The position numbers and the translations under genes are program-made. Below the pieces are notes generated by a model. That model did not search any database and was not told where the DNA came from. It saw nothing but the letters and a program-made list of their open reading frames with translations. From Sipunculus nudus (taxonomy: Eukaryota; Annelida; Sipuncula; Golfingiida; Sipunculidae), in assembly GCA_026874595.1 (NCBI GenBank), contig CM049316.1, positions 30,921,339 through 30,985,338 of the forward strand: a DNA stretch of 64,000 nt. Direction: 5' to 3'. Shown piece after piece: positions 11,241 to 22,792 of this stretch (position 1 is its first letter; each line of letters begins with the position of its first letter).

Positions 11241-13284
11241 GGCAGTGCCTTTAAAGCCGAGTGAGGAGATGAACCAATCTGTGTCCCTGGATGACACCTT
11301 GCGGGCAGAATTATTATGGACCATGAATGTTGTTTATGAAAACTGTTCATATAGTACATGTGAAGGATTACCACAATTATTTGCAATGATGTTCCCCGAC
11401 TCGGCAATAGCTAGAAGTTTCAATTTAGATGAACGCAGGTGTGACTATCTTTGCACATTTGGCCTTGCACCCTATTTTCTAGATTCCCTGAAGATGTCTG
11501 TCAAGAAGGAGGACCATGTAGTGCTGCTCTTTCACGAGTCTTTGAATCACATGACCCATTCCAAACAGATTGACATTCATGTGAGAATGTGGAGAAACAA
11601 CAGGGTAACAACCCGCTACCTCAACTCTCGGTTCATTGGTCATGGTGCATCAGGAGGTATGGGTAATGATGGTGTAGAGTTAAACAAAGTTCTTCAGGTA
11701 TCGATGGATGGGCCAGATGTCGATTGGCGGTTCCATGATGTTATGCAGGAAGATATAGAATCCAAGTTCAAAGTTGGTCTTTTTAACATCGGCAGTTGTG
11801 GCCTGCACATTGTCAATGGGGCTTTCAAAACAGGTGTATCTGCCAGTGGCTGGTCCATTGAGAACTTGCTTTCTGGCTTATATTGGTTTTTCAAAGATAG
11901 TCCTGTCAGACATGAAGACTACAAGGCTGTCACTGGCTCTGAAACTTTTCCATTGAAATTTGTTCACCGCAGATGGCTGGAGAATGTTAAGGTAGTGGAA
12001 CGAGCACTTTCTGTGTGGGACAATATATGCATTTACGTTAAGAAAACAAAAGAGAAGGATGCAATTCCAACTTGCAATTCATGGAAAGCCATAGAAGCTG
12101 CAACTCGGGACCCATTTGTCACAGCAAAACTGAATTTTTTCTTGAGTGTGGCCAAGATAATCACACCATTCTTGACTATGTATCAGACAGACAAACCAAT
12201 GATACTCTTCCTTAAAGAGGATTTGGAAAATCTGATTATGAACCTCATGAAGAGGTTTATTGATGATGAAGTACTTAAGGCGGCCAACACCACAGAGAAA
12301 CTGATAAAGTTGGATCCAAAGGACAAGAATAACCACTGTGATCCCAAATCTATAGATGTTGGTTACATGACAGATAGAATACTTCGAAAGACCATGAAAG
12401 TGTCAGAAGTAGCACTGTTGTCGTTTTGGATGGAATGCAAAGCATTTCTTGTGACACTAGTTGCAAAACTTCTGGAGAAGGCGCCAATCGTGTACCCTTT
12501 AGTTCGAGCAGTTTCCTGCCTTGACCCAAGGGTCATGAGATCAACAGAGACGGAAGTTCTGCTTGCTTCAATGAAGGATGTTCTGGAAATGTTTGTCCGG
12601 AACGGACGTTTAAGGGAGTCCATGTGTGAGGACGTTATGACAGAATTCAAAGGTTTTGTGGACACTGTAGGAAAATGTTCAGCAAAATTTAAGCATTTTG
12701 ATCCAACTGATGCAAACATGAGGGCAGATGAACTCTATTATGAACATATGGCCAAAGATGACAAGTACAACAAGCTCTGGGGTGTTGTAAAAATGATCTT
12801 GATTTTGTCTCATGGACAGGCAACTGGAGAAATTGGGTTATCAGCAAGCGGACAAAATGAGGGTGATCAAACGTCTGAGCAAACATATGTAGCCCAGCGA
12901 ATTGTGCGTGATGCCATTAAACTGTCCGGTGGCGTTTTGGAGGTAACCATCACAAAAGAAATGCTAGTCGCTGCAGCGGGAGCAAAACAAAAATACCATT
13001 CATATCTTGATGAACAAAGAAAACTGAAGGAATCTAAAGAGGTGAAAAACAAGAAAAGACCTATTCAGGAAGAAATTGATGAACTTAAGATCAAGAAAGC
13101 CAGGATAGAATCTGACATAGAAGACATGACAAAGCAAGCAGATATTTTAGCAGATAAAGCTGAATCTACTGGAGAGCTGGAATTAATAGCACGGTCCAAT
13201 AGCTTACGAAGGTCTGTAAAAAATATGAACAAGGATCTTCAGATTGTCGAGGCACAGTTAGATGAGAAGAGCGATCAACTTTGA
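11241..13284 (+). CDS. hAT-like transposase-derived protein, main exon
   Basis: Encodes residues 95-775 of the joined protein after the phase-2 splice from 3300; the in-frame GTG at 11245 is not needed as a start. It shows the features of an RNase-H-fold, hAT-like transposase family that is widespread, mostly unnamed, in aquatic animals: the VSMDGP segment (Asp near residue 251), the NIGSCGLHIVNGAFK helix start (~265-285), the HRRW tryptophan (~340), NFFLSVAK and YQTDKPM segments, LSHGQAT near residue 620 and a charged, coiled-coil-like tail (~690-775). Two expected key positions differ: the usual acidic residue before ESLN is histidine (FHESLN, residue 193), and the C-terminal ER pair reads EI (GEIGLS, Glu 625). 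No stop or frameshift interrupts 679 codons. That suggests a non-transposing, perhaps domesticated, nuclear protein; function unknown. Confidence 0.85.
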
Positions 13285-14209
13285 GAGTAACAGACATTTA
13301 ATATCTGCTACACTGAATGTAGAGATTTTTAGATTTCCTCTATTCCCTTTTTCATTTGCTTTTTGGTTCTGGTATCTGGTAAGAGGAAGTGTGTTGTATA
13401 TTTGAATAAGTCATTCCTTCAATTAGCCTGACTCTGGCAGCAACGCTTTCAGAGACCTTTTATTCAGAGACCTTGATCTGCTCATATGTCTATTCCATGA
13501 ATAATGAACAAGCCCGGATGCGTTAGAGGCAGACATATATCAGCCAAACAGCCACAACCTAACGAATGTAAACTGTATACAGTAGTCACAACTGTTCACA
13601 CACTGTTTGAACAAGAACACGTGCACAAGAAATGGCTTAGGTAGGGTTACAAGCCTTTGCTTTTCCGGTTTCTCGATGCTCTTCAGTGAACACAAAACGT
13701 TTGATCTAAAAATAGCGCCAAATGTATAATATAGAACTCTAAATACTGGCTAAGGCAGAGCACATAATGCGTTTCTTTTTTTAACGGTTTGGTCAAACAC
13801 ACGTATTACAGTTTCATGATATTGTCATACGAAATACCAATGTTTTATGTCACGGTATATGTTATGACAGGTACCAAAATCTTGTAGTTTTCTTTCTCAG
13901 CTTCACTGTAGTTCATCTTTTGATTTGCTAATATTTGTTTCTGTGTGTATGGACATTTTCACGAGGTAACGTTGTGAAACTCTGACTGAAGTTAACTTTT
14001 CACCCTTTTCAACAGGTAGCTGACCAAGGTGTGGAGGGTTTGCACTTGCCCGTTGTATCTTTTTTTGGAATAATTTTTAAAATCAAATACGATGTAAATA
14101 TTTTTTTGAGGCACATCGCCCCACTGCTATAAAATCGAGACATTTTAAACTCGGTGTGTTGGCTTTGTGTATGGATATAGTGACATGAGAGGTCTTGCTC
14201 TTTAATAAA
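13285..14209 (+). other. probable 3' UTR
   Basis: Follows the TGA at 13282. No repeat element is recognised and no coding frame is present. AATAAA at 14204-14209 is the first good polyadenylation signal I see, giving a UTR of about 0.9 kb. Confidence 0.45.
14204..14209 (+). terminator. candidate polyadenylation signal
   Basis: AATAAA hexamer within TTTAATAAACTC, about 0.92 kb after the stop codon of the transposase-derived gene, same strand. Cleavage is not demonstrable from sequence alone. Confidence 0.4.
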
Positions 14210-14659
14210 CTCGAGCTGGTCATACCATGGTCAAGTAAAATTTGTAGTGCATTCATACCTGGGCTGGATCCCCATACTGATTAGTCGTATCCCCAGATTG
14301 AAAATCATGGATATTGTTGTTCAACCCGAAGTCACGGATCTCTTTCAGATTTTACTTGTGAGTGACCTTAACATTGAAAAGATGTTTCGTTGAAAATTAT
14401 ACAAAACGGTAAATGACCCAAGAAAGACTGGATTGATCAGGTTGACCGAAGATATCTGACTTGAATTGCCTTGTACAGGAGCCACCTATTATTTTTTCCT
14501 CGAGTTTAATAACTCCATCACGGTCGCATGAGAAAATTATGAGCAATATAATCAATAATAATAATAAAGAAACACGGTCAAGCCAGTTTGTTCAATATTT
14601 CACAGAAATAATCTTTTATATCATCTCTCTCAAGTTTGTTCAAATGGTTCAAGTTCAGT

Positions 14660-15870
14660 GAATTTTTGCCGAATTACAGGAAGTTGAACCTAGTCATCTG
14701 TCCGAAAAAGCATACTAAAATTACAATCTCAGAAACGGCCGGAGCTATGATCACCAAATTTTCTGCCAGTGTTGGTCACATGAGCCATATATGAAATTCA
14801 GGTATTGGTGGTCACCTGCATTGACCTTTTTTTGTTCGGGGGTCATTGGTCATCTGTACATTAACCCATAATTTCTCAGAATAGCAGGAACTACCATCCC
14901 CAGTTTTTATGCAATAATCTGTCATATATCAAATGTGGGATTCAGCTTATGAAAAAAAACTGCATCTTTTATTATTCTAGATATTTTGATAAATAGTTTA
15001 TGAATATGTCAGCCTGAAAAAATGCATTTTAGCCAAAGTCTTTCAGTATGTGTAAACAGATTTGCCAACAGGCTAAGATTGTGTCTGTATATTTAAATAG
15101 GTTAAGAAACTGCCAACTGTTTCAGATTTGGCAACAGATCAAGAGTTCATTCAGTGCAGCCAGATATAGGTCAAGAGTTCAGTCAGTGCAGCCAAGCACA
15201 AGGCATGTGATCCCCTCATGGGTGACGTGAACACCTCATGGGCACCATGTGATCACCTCATGGGTGTCATGTCTCTCAGGGCTGCATGTAGAGCCAATCT
15301 ATTTATAGCTTTGGCAGACTGCCAACTGAATCAGATTAGGCAACAGGTCAAGAGTTCACTCAGGGCAGCCAGGTACAGGTCAAAAGTTCACCCAGTCTAG
15401 CCAGGTGCAGGTCATGAGTTCACACAGTGCAGTAGCCTGAGCAAGCATATTTGTCACAGTTCACTCGGGGCAACTGCCTTTCTCCCCTAAGCGTGGTCAG
15501 CCCCATGCATCAGACTAATGTAAGTTTGATGTATTGGCCTGATAATTTGACCTGTCTATGCGTCTTTGATGAGTTTCTCGTTCACAAGACAGGTGTCACC
15601 ACCTACAATGACTTTTGCACAGTGTGTGACTTTTGTGTCTGCTTATTTCTATAGAGGAATTTGATATATCATCCTGAAATTGGGCATATTTATACCTATC
15701 GAATAGCTTTGTCTTATACAAGACTGGTGGTGCCACCTACAAAAATTTTTGCATAGTGTGTGCCCCTACTTATTTCTCAGGAGGGGTTTGATATATCAGT
15801 CTGAACTTGGGCATATGTATATATCTCTGATAGCTTCGTTGTATACAAGACTGGTGGTGCCAGCTACAAT
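14660..15870. repeat. degenerate dispersed and tandem repeats
   Basis: No gene. 15115-15430 holds imperfect repeats of a GGTCAAGAGTTCA / GTGCAGCCAG motif and of CACCTCATGGG. 15570-15870 holds two or three ~150-bp units with the ACAAGACTGGTGGTGCCA type of sequence, related to the GGTGGCGCCACC units of the Helitron-like element at 46195-47628. Confidence 0.5.
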
Positions 15871-15876
15871 CATTTT

Positions 15877-16685
15877 TAGCTCAGCTGACTGTAAGTCAAC
15901 TGAGGTGTAGGAATGGCGCTTTGTCCGTCGTCCATACGGATATCCGGCCATCCATTAGCAGGGCACAAATCGTAACAGCTGGTCCTAGAAACTTCTAAGT
16001 TATAATCCAGGGAGGTCAATAAAAAATCTCCTTGGAAACCTGAAATAAGGGCACTGCGACCTATATCCTTTGAGCTACGGGGCTTGAAAGTCCCCCCAGA
16101 ATAGTAAGAAATTTGATACAAAACATCCACTATCTTGATAATTAATGCATGGTTTGTCATGAATCCTGCCTTGAATATTGACCATGACTAGTTTTGTCAG
16201 TTCCTGAAACGTGGTGGCGCCACCGGTATTTTTTCTATTTTAACAAATATTTTTCTATTTATTTACTAAAAATAAACTTGCTTCAAACTTGATTTAATAA
16301 TGACCAACCACATAAGTAAATTCATCATGATTACCAGGGTCCAGCAATCTAAGTTGAAGGTCACATAAGCCACATCTTTAAAAAGATTGTGGATGCACTC
16401 TAAATCAAACTTTTCATCCTGAAATCTCCAACGTTCACACATGGCTTACTTGCCTAAAGTTAGGAAACCTGTAGAATTTGAGGTTATCTGGTCAGAGGTC
16501 AAGGTCACTTTTTAAAAGATTGTTACAATAATCCTAATGCTGCAAGTTCAAGGATATTAAGTTCTAAGATTTTTTGGTTACAAGGTCATTGGTTAAGGTC
16601 ACAGGACTGTCATTCTGAAAAATTTCTTTCAAAATATCCTTATAGACAAATTCAGCTGGGTGTTGAGACCCATGGGTCCCTAGTT
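15877..16685 (+). mobile_element. hairpin-ended element, subfamily B, complete
   Basis: Starts TAGCTCAGCTGACTGTAAG with its complementary arm AGTCAACTGAGG, then the GGAATGGCGCTTTGTCC block. Ends TTCAGCTGGGTGTTGAGACC then CATGGGTCCCTAGTT. Length about 0.8 kb. Contains GGGCACAAATCG and GGTGGCGCCACC. The end has the palindrome GACCCATGGGTC directly before CCTAG. Confidence 0.65.
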
Positions 16686-17880
16686 GTGTTGTGTGCACCC
16701 ATGCCAGAATTTCAGCTGTGATGTTTGTGTAATTGTTTCTTATTCAAAATGTTTAGTACCTGCATTGTTAATATACATGAGAAGTAATGGTCCAGCATTG
16801 AGGCATTATACCTGGTGTATTTCCCAATGCACAGGTTCGCATTAGGACTGTAGGCCTTGTTTAATGGTAACACACAACGAAACGGTATGAATTTCAACAG
16901 GGCACAAGACGTTTATTTTAAACCAGGAAGTCAAAGTTCACCTGGACACATATTGGTGTAAAAACTGAAGTCTGGGTCACAGTGCCATATATTTCCTGAA
17001 GACAGATTTCAGCATACCAGCTTTTAGAGAGACATACTACTGAAAGTGTAAAAACTTCAAGGCCGATTTCGGAGGAATGGCAACAGGACATTCATCTTAT
17101 CAGTAATAAGTGTTAAATACCTAACGGCCTTCTTGATGGAACGGAAATTACGTCTACACGGAGGGGCCACTATGGGGAGAAAGTGTCAATAGGTTCATGC
17201 CCTGATTAGTACAGGTGATAAACGGCCTGTTCAGAATATCCGAGGAGAAAGTCGTAATTCAAAGAAAGCAGGTTTTCAAAGAAACATTCATGGGGACATC
17301 TAGGTAAACAGGCATGTCTTGGGAGAGCACGAGGAATGGCCATCTTTTTTGGTATGGCAACTAACATTAAGTGCTTTGTGTAAGCGTGTAGAATTTTTGA
17401 CACAGTCATGAAGAAGAAACGTGCTTGCAACTAGATCACGCTCTGAGAACAGTTGGATGCAGAAATTTTAAAAACTTCAGAGTGACAATTTCTTTGATAC
17501 TGCGGACTGCCTGAGTGTAACCTCTGTGAACAGGTTATTCTCTATTGCCTTTCGCAAACTTTATAATTAATAAACACAAAAGTTCAATTTTGCTAGATCT
17601 TGCATACTCTTAAAGGTTGTGAAGATGCAATGCAATTTTCTTGAAGGGAGTCTCATACAATGAATTATCAAAACTCCCAAGACAAGACATTGACGACAGT
17701 CCAATGCACAAATTTACAACGAAAGGTTTATTGCCGACAGTAAATAAACCACTTGGATTTTTATCCAAAGATGCACACTTGAAGGAAGAATAATGGAGAA
17801 AAAATTACAGAGGCCAGTACCAGAAGGGAAAAACTAGACGACCATAGGTTGAGCGCTTGCCGGATATGATGTGGATACAG
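16686..17880. other. no gene seen
   Basis: Unassigned sequence between two repeats. Short open frames (up to about 75 codons) show no recognisable domain or splice context. Confidence 0.4.
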
Positions 17881-19330
17881 TCCAGTGCATGAACAATAAT
17901 ATAGAGGAAGTTTGTGAAGGAAGATAGGACCAAATTTCATAGTTTTTTTTACAGTTTTTGAAGGAAGATAGGACCAAAATTTACAAAGTTATGAGGGAAA
18001 TAGGATTTTGACCTTGACCTTAACTTAAGCCTATTTAAAAATACACATGCAGTTTCCAAAAATCGCCTCGATATATGATATATGTAAGGTACTCCTGCAG
18101 GGTTATTCCTGCAAAACTATGGCCTGTAGAATGCTACAGGTAAGGCGCAAGAACCAACAAGAAGGCGAAATGGAGGGCAACTGGCAGACAGCCATAGTGA
18201 CAAAAAGAAGAGGGCTAGACCAGTTGACTAGACCGCGTCATGAAGAAGACTAAGAAGAAAATGAGCCATAGGTTGTGAAAATAGGACCAATATTAACAAA
18301 ATATGAGGAAAAATAGGATTTTGATGTGTTTTGATAATTTTGACTTATATAAATAGTAAAAATTGGCTTTCATAAATCGTTCCGATATATAATACATATA
18401 TAATAATTTACAAAGTGATTCCTGCAGAACTATGGGCTGTAGAATGTTATGTGTAAGATGCAAGAACCAACAAACAGGCGAAATTGAGGAAACTGACAGA
18501 CGGACAGACAGACACATTGTTACACAAATTGTAGGGAAGATGACTAGACCAGGTGATGGAAAGGGTAAAGAGGAAGAAAATGAGCCATAGTTTGTGAAAA
18601 TAGGACCAATTTTGACAAAATTATGAGGAAAATAAAATTTTGACCTTTGACCTATTAAAATAATATACATAAGACTTCGAGAAAACGTTCCTATTTACGA
18701 TGTGTGTAAGATACAAAGTGATTCCTGCAAAACTATTTGCTGTAGAATGCTATATGTAAGACGCAAGAACCAGCATGCAATCGAAATTGAGGACAGTTGA
18801 AAAACAGGCAGACACACTGGCAAACTGTCACAAGTTTGAGACCAGATGACCAGACCAAGTGTCGGAGCGGATGAAGAGGAAGTAATGAGCTATAATTTGT
18901 GAGAATAGGACCAATGTTGAAAAAATTATGAGGAAAATACGATTTTAATGTGTTTTGATGACCTTGACCATGACCCTTGACCCATAGAATCAATAAACAT
19001 AGGACTTCAAGAAACCATTCCGCTTTTCATTATGTGTAAGTAACAAAGTGATTCCTGCAAAATTGTGGCCTGTAGAATGCTGTATTTAAGAACCAGGAAG
19101 CCTTCGAAATTGAGTACAACTGACAAACAGACAGACATACTAACAAACTGAAATTAGTTTGAGACCCGATGACAAGACCAGATTATAAAGAAGATCAAGA
19201 GGAAGAAATGCGCCATAATTCGTGAAGACAGGTTTAATATTAACGAAGTTATTACGATATTAAAATTCCAACGTCTTTTGATGACCATGACCTTGGACTT
19301 TGACCTTTAATGACCAAAAAACAATAGGCT
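17880..19330. repeat. ~300-bp imperfect tandem units rich in GACAGACAGAC
   Basis: About four diverged units (near 18080, 18400, 18710, 19030) each hold AAGTGATTCCTGCAAAACTA, a CTGTAGAATGCT block, an AAGAACCA block, an ACAGACAGAC run and a GTTTGAGACC/ATGACCAGACC block. Related text is found at 48240-49625 (shared GACCATAGGT...CGCTTGCCGG). No protein is encoded. Confidence 0.6.
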
Positions 19331-19838
19331 CCAGTTGGAGTAGGGGAACAGATGTCACGTAGTCTGGGTTGTGAAGTGTTTAATCAACATGTTTTTCATA
19401 TATGATGTAACATAACCGTTAGATGTGCTGCACATATAGAAGAAGACGAGGTCATATGAAGACATTTAAACATTTTATTTGATATACAAAATGTTGGCAC
19501 GAAAGTCGAACATTCGGAGAGTAAAATATAAGCAGATTTCAGATGCACGAGGACTCTGGCACATCTTGCTGCAGACAATGACAGTTCGAAGTTCAGATAT
19601 GTATGTACAAGCAAAACCTAACCAAAGCACCGGTGACCGACTGCAAGTATCAGCATCCACGCTGGTTTTACATCACAGCCTTAAATAATGTTATTTGATA
19701 AAATTTCAGCATTGTCAGCTAAGGCAGACTTAACAACCGTAAGTATGCAAAAAGAAATCCGAAATAGTAAGTTCAATTCATAAAGGATATTTCAAGTTTG
19801 TCATATAGACTTTGAACTTTGTTAACTCTTACTGGTAG

Positions 19839-19875
19839 CCCCGTTTTCCCCCCGTTTTCCCCCCGTTTTCCCCCA
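19839..19875 (+). repeat. three 12-bp CCCCGTTTTCCC-type repeats
   Basis: CCCGTTTTCCCC occurs three times head to tail, ending in CCCCCAGGG. A short purely tandem repeat in otherwise AT-rich DNA. Confidence 0.75.
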
Positions 19876-20723
19876 GGGATTATATCCATCAAAATGCGGA
19901 AATATTTATAAAGATGCGGTTCTGCCAAGGGTTGCTGTATCTGCGCTCTTGGTGGCTACCTGAGTTAACGCCCATCATCTATAGCCTTTCCACATCGATT
20001 TTAATTTATACAATTACCCCACATTAATCATTGGTATTTAAAAATATATAATCCAATGATACAAATGAACCCCCTATGATTATTATATACATAATTGAAG
20101 TGCTAAAGCAACAGCAAGAACAGTCACATAAGTATGTAAATGTACAATCAACATTTAATTTGAAAATGCACAAAAGTTTCAATATTTACTAGTCTAGTAT
20201 TAATAAAGAATATGTTATACGAACGAACAAACCACAATAAATAAGATTCACGCTTTCTTCTTATGTTTGGACGTCTACTTCTGATTCTACAGAACCCTTC
20301 ACCTATAAAGTTATGAGGCCACCAGAAAGCCTGAAGGCGGACAAGTTTACATGTATGCGGCGTCACATTTACCTCATGAAACCAAAGCAGTACTTCTGTT
20401 GTAAGACATAAAAGCAAGCCTATTTCTTGGCAAATCCAATAAATGTTAAATCTCGCCTTCCAAGGATAAAGATCCTGCCACAGGTCTGCCGTATCTCTGC
20501 CCGCATGCAACTGATGATAAAACAAAGAATTGTTGAATATATTCTCTCTCGACGAGCAAAAGAATATATACAACTGAAAAAAAGTATAACCAACATTTAT
20601 CTTACCATAATGGTTTACCTTTTAATCACAAAGGAATGTTTCTGGACAAACACATTCGAAATAAAGGTAGGACTTACAAAGTTCCTAGAAGATAAAAAGA
20701 AAATGCAGGGAGGGTGTTTTCTG

Positions 20724-21155
20724 TTTGATCCTATGGCCAAAACCAGTTCATGTGGCTCTCTGCCTTGTTATCGTGGTGTGATCTTATTGTCAAAACCGGT
20801 TCAAACAGACAACTGGCATGAACATCATGATGTCATCCTATTGTCAAAACTGCTTCAAAAAGCTTTCTGGCATGAACATCGTCATGTGATCCTATTGTCA
20901 AAACCGGTTCAAACAGCTTAGTTGCATAAATATCGCGATGTGATCCTATTGTCAAAACCGGTTCATACAGCTTAGTTGTATAAATATCGCGATGTGATCT
21001 TATTGTCAAAACCGGTTGAAACAGCTTAGTGGCACAAACACCGCGTTGTGATCCTATAGTCAAAACCGGGTCAAACGGCTAAGTGGCATGAACATCGTGA
21101 TGTGATATCATTGACAAAACCGGTTCACACAGCTAACTGTTCCTTTACGATTCCG
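20724..21155 (+). repeat. 54-bp minisatellite with AACCGGTT cores, eight units
   Basis: Units begin near 20724 (degenerate), 20778, 20832, 20886, 20940, 20994, 21048 and 21102, all exactly 54 bp apart. The shared text is GTGATCCTATTGTC then AAAACCGGTTCAAACAG. AACCGGTT is intact in five units (20778, 20886, 20940, 20994, 21102) and altered in the rest (AACCAGTT, AACTGCTT, AACCGGGT). A ninth core, at about 21599-21630, lies at the start of the second GPCR 3' copy. The period is a multiple of three, so the frame stays open on both strands, but translation is not suggested. Confidence 0.85.
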
Positions 21156-21598
21156 TCTGTATTAGCCCTATTCGGACCTGTGACGTATATTTTTGGTGGT
21201 TTCGAGACCGGGCAACTATTAGCAAAAACCGCTTGTCGTTGTCTTGGAAAAATTTTGCTGCACTGCATGGATGATCTGCATATGCGGGTCTTTAACATTG
21301 CGAGATACGCCTGACGCATGGTGCTGTTAATCGAAAAGTAGACTGCTGTATTTGCTGTAGGGGCCGCTCTTATGATTATTGCACTGGCTATATTATATAA
21401 CCTCACTGTACCCGTATGATTTCCGGTAAGTTTTATGACACCGGGCAGTACATAAGTCAGCATTAATACGACAAATATGACAAACCCGGTCTTGGTCACC
21501 TGGTGCTTCTTTTTCCTCTTTTCTTTTTGAATCTCTTCCCAGGCCCGTGTCAGGTGACCGTTGGATACTGGCGCGATGCTGTAGTTTTTAGATACTTG
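21104..21598 (-). pseudogene. tandem partial copy of the GPCR 3' end
   Basis: A 495-bp unit is repeated head to tail, the second copy (21599 to about 22096) being the 3' end of the intact receptor gene. The partial copy encodes the same intracellular loop 3, TM6, TM7 and C-terminal tail through the same stop, with a few substitutions (for example IKLTGN for IKLIGN and RLYNIAS for RLCNIAS), and remains in frame. It lacks TM1-TM5 and any start, so it cannot make a receptor. Both copies begin at a minisatellite core (GACAAAACCGGTT), suggesting that unequal recombination at these repeats made the duplication. Confidence 0.85.
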
Positions 21599-21619
21599 GA
21601 TATCATTGACAAAACCGGT

Positions 21620-22792
21620 TCAAACAGCTAACTGTTCCTTTATGACTCCGTCTGTATTAGCCCTATTCGGACCTGTTACGTATATTTTTGGTGGTTTCGA
21701 GACCGGGCAACTATTAGCAAAAACCGCTTGTCGTTCTCTTGGAAAAATTTTGCTGCACTGCTTGGATGATCTGCATTTGCAGGTCTTGAACATTGCGAGA
21801 TACGCCTGACGCATGGTGCTGTTAATCGAAAAGTAGACTGCTGTATTTGCTGTAGGGGCCGCTCTTATGATTATTGCACTGGCTATATTACATAACCTCA
21901 CTGTACCCGTGTGATTTCCGATAAGTTTTATGACACCGGGCAGTACATAAGTCAGCATTAATACGACAAATATGACAAACCCGGTCTTGGTCACCTGGTG
22001 CTTCTTTTTCCTCTTTTCTTTTTGAATCTCTTCCCAGGCCCGTATCAGGTGACCGTTGAATACTGGCGCGATGCTGTTGTTTTTAGATACTTGGATATAT
22101 GAATTTCTCACTGCGCGGTAAATAAGTAAATAGAACACAGTTGTGAGTAACGGACAAGGTATTTGCACCAACACCAGCTGGATCGTACGTACAATTGCAA
22201 AGTCCTCCGTGTTAAGTCTGCAAGACAGGAACTCCGGTGCATAGTGCACCCTCCGGCGGGCACTGGCGAAACTAGGAATTAACGGAACCAGGGATAACAT
22301 GAATGGGGCTACCACAAGCCAGCGCGTGCCACATTTAACACTAAGCCTGTGAAATAAATTCGGTCGAACTACCTGCAAGTATCTCACAAGACCTGTGAAT
22401 TGTATACACAGTCCAGCGGTTGTGATGAAACAGTAATTTGCATAGACCTGTGCATGACACAAGTGTTCTCCAAAAGCCCAGTTTCCTTTGAGGATGGTCG
22501 CTATGCGTAACGGATAATCCAGTGGTATCATTAGTAAGTCCGACAGGGAAGCTACTGCAGCCAGAAAGTAAACCAGTCCATGCAGCTTTTTATTACGATG
22601 AACAATATGAACGGTCGCCCCTGTCCCCACACTGCCGGTTATCATCAAGATGATGTAGAGGGTGAGTGCCACCGATTTCGTGGAAGATGACAGGGGCTCT
22701 TCGTTCAAATCGGGAAAAATTGTGGTCACACTCTCATTTACAAATACACGAGAATCGTCTGCGGTTACATTCTGCGTTAAAATGCTTGCCAT
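21620..22792 (-). CDS. orphan rhodopsin-family (class A) GPCR
   Basis: A 390-residue single-exon receptor with seven hydrophobic segments. The N-terminus (1-40) has glycosylation sequons NVT and NES. TM2 has SLSDLLMIPLDYP; TM3 ends LVRYLQVV, a DRY-like motif with valine in place of the acidic residue. TM4 contains the conserved tryptophan (RWLVVAP); extracellular loop 2 has a cysteine (LSCRL) that can pair with the one before TM3 (EHLCHAQ). TM5 has a proline. TM6 lacks CWxP and reads LTYVLPG; TM7 reads NTAVY in place of NPxxY, followed by an amphipathic helix. The basic loop QKEKRKKKHQ precedes TM6. It should signal at the plasma membrane through G proteins; the ligand is unknown. I see resemblance to invertebrate orphan receptors only, not to a named subfamily. 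The start is the first ATG and gives a sensible extracellular N-terminus. Confidence 0.9.
   Translation of the reverse strand: MASILTQNVTADDSRVFVNESVTTIFPDLNEEPLSSSTKSVALTLYIILMITGSVGTGATVHIVHRNKKLHGLVYFLAAVASLSDLLMIPLDYPLRIATILKGNWAFGEHLCHAQVYANYCFITTAGLCIQFTGLVRYLQVVRPNLFHRLSVKCGTRWLVVAPFMLSLVPLIPSFASARRRVHYAPEFLSCRLNTEDFAIVRTIQLVLVQIPCPLLTTVFYLLIYRAVRNSYIQVSKNNSIAPVFNGHLIRAWEEIQKEKRKKKHQVTKTGFVIFVVLMLTYVLPGVIKLIGNHTGTVRLCNIASAIIIRAAPTANTAVYFSINSTMRQAYLAMFKTCKCRSSKQCSKIFPRERQAVFANSCPVSKPPKIYVTGPNRANTDGVIKEQLAV

Noticed and set aside
20148-20573. 141-codon minus-strand frame
   Set aside because: Unrecognised, without conserved motifs, and overlapped by a similarly long frame on the other strand; not convincing as a gene.
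20833-21063. Open frame with repeated SHRDIYATKLFEPVLTIG-like peptide
   Set aside because: It is produced by the 54-bp minisatellite, whose length is divisible by three; no start context, splice site or family supports it.
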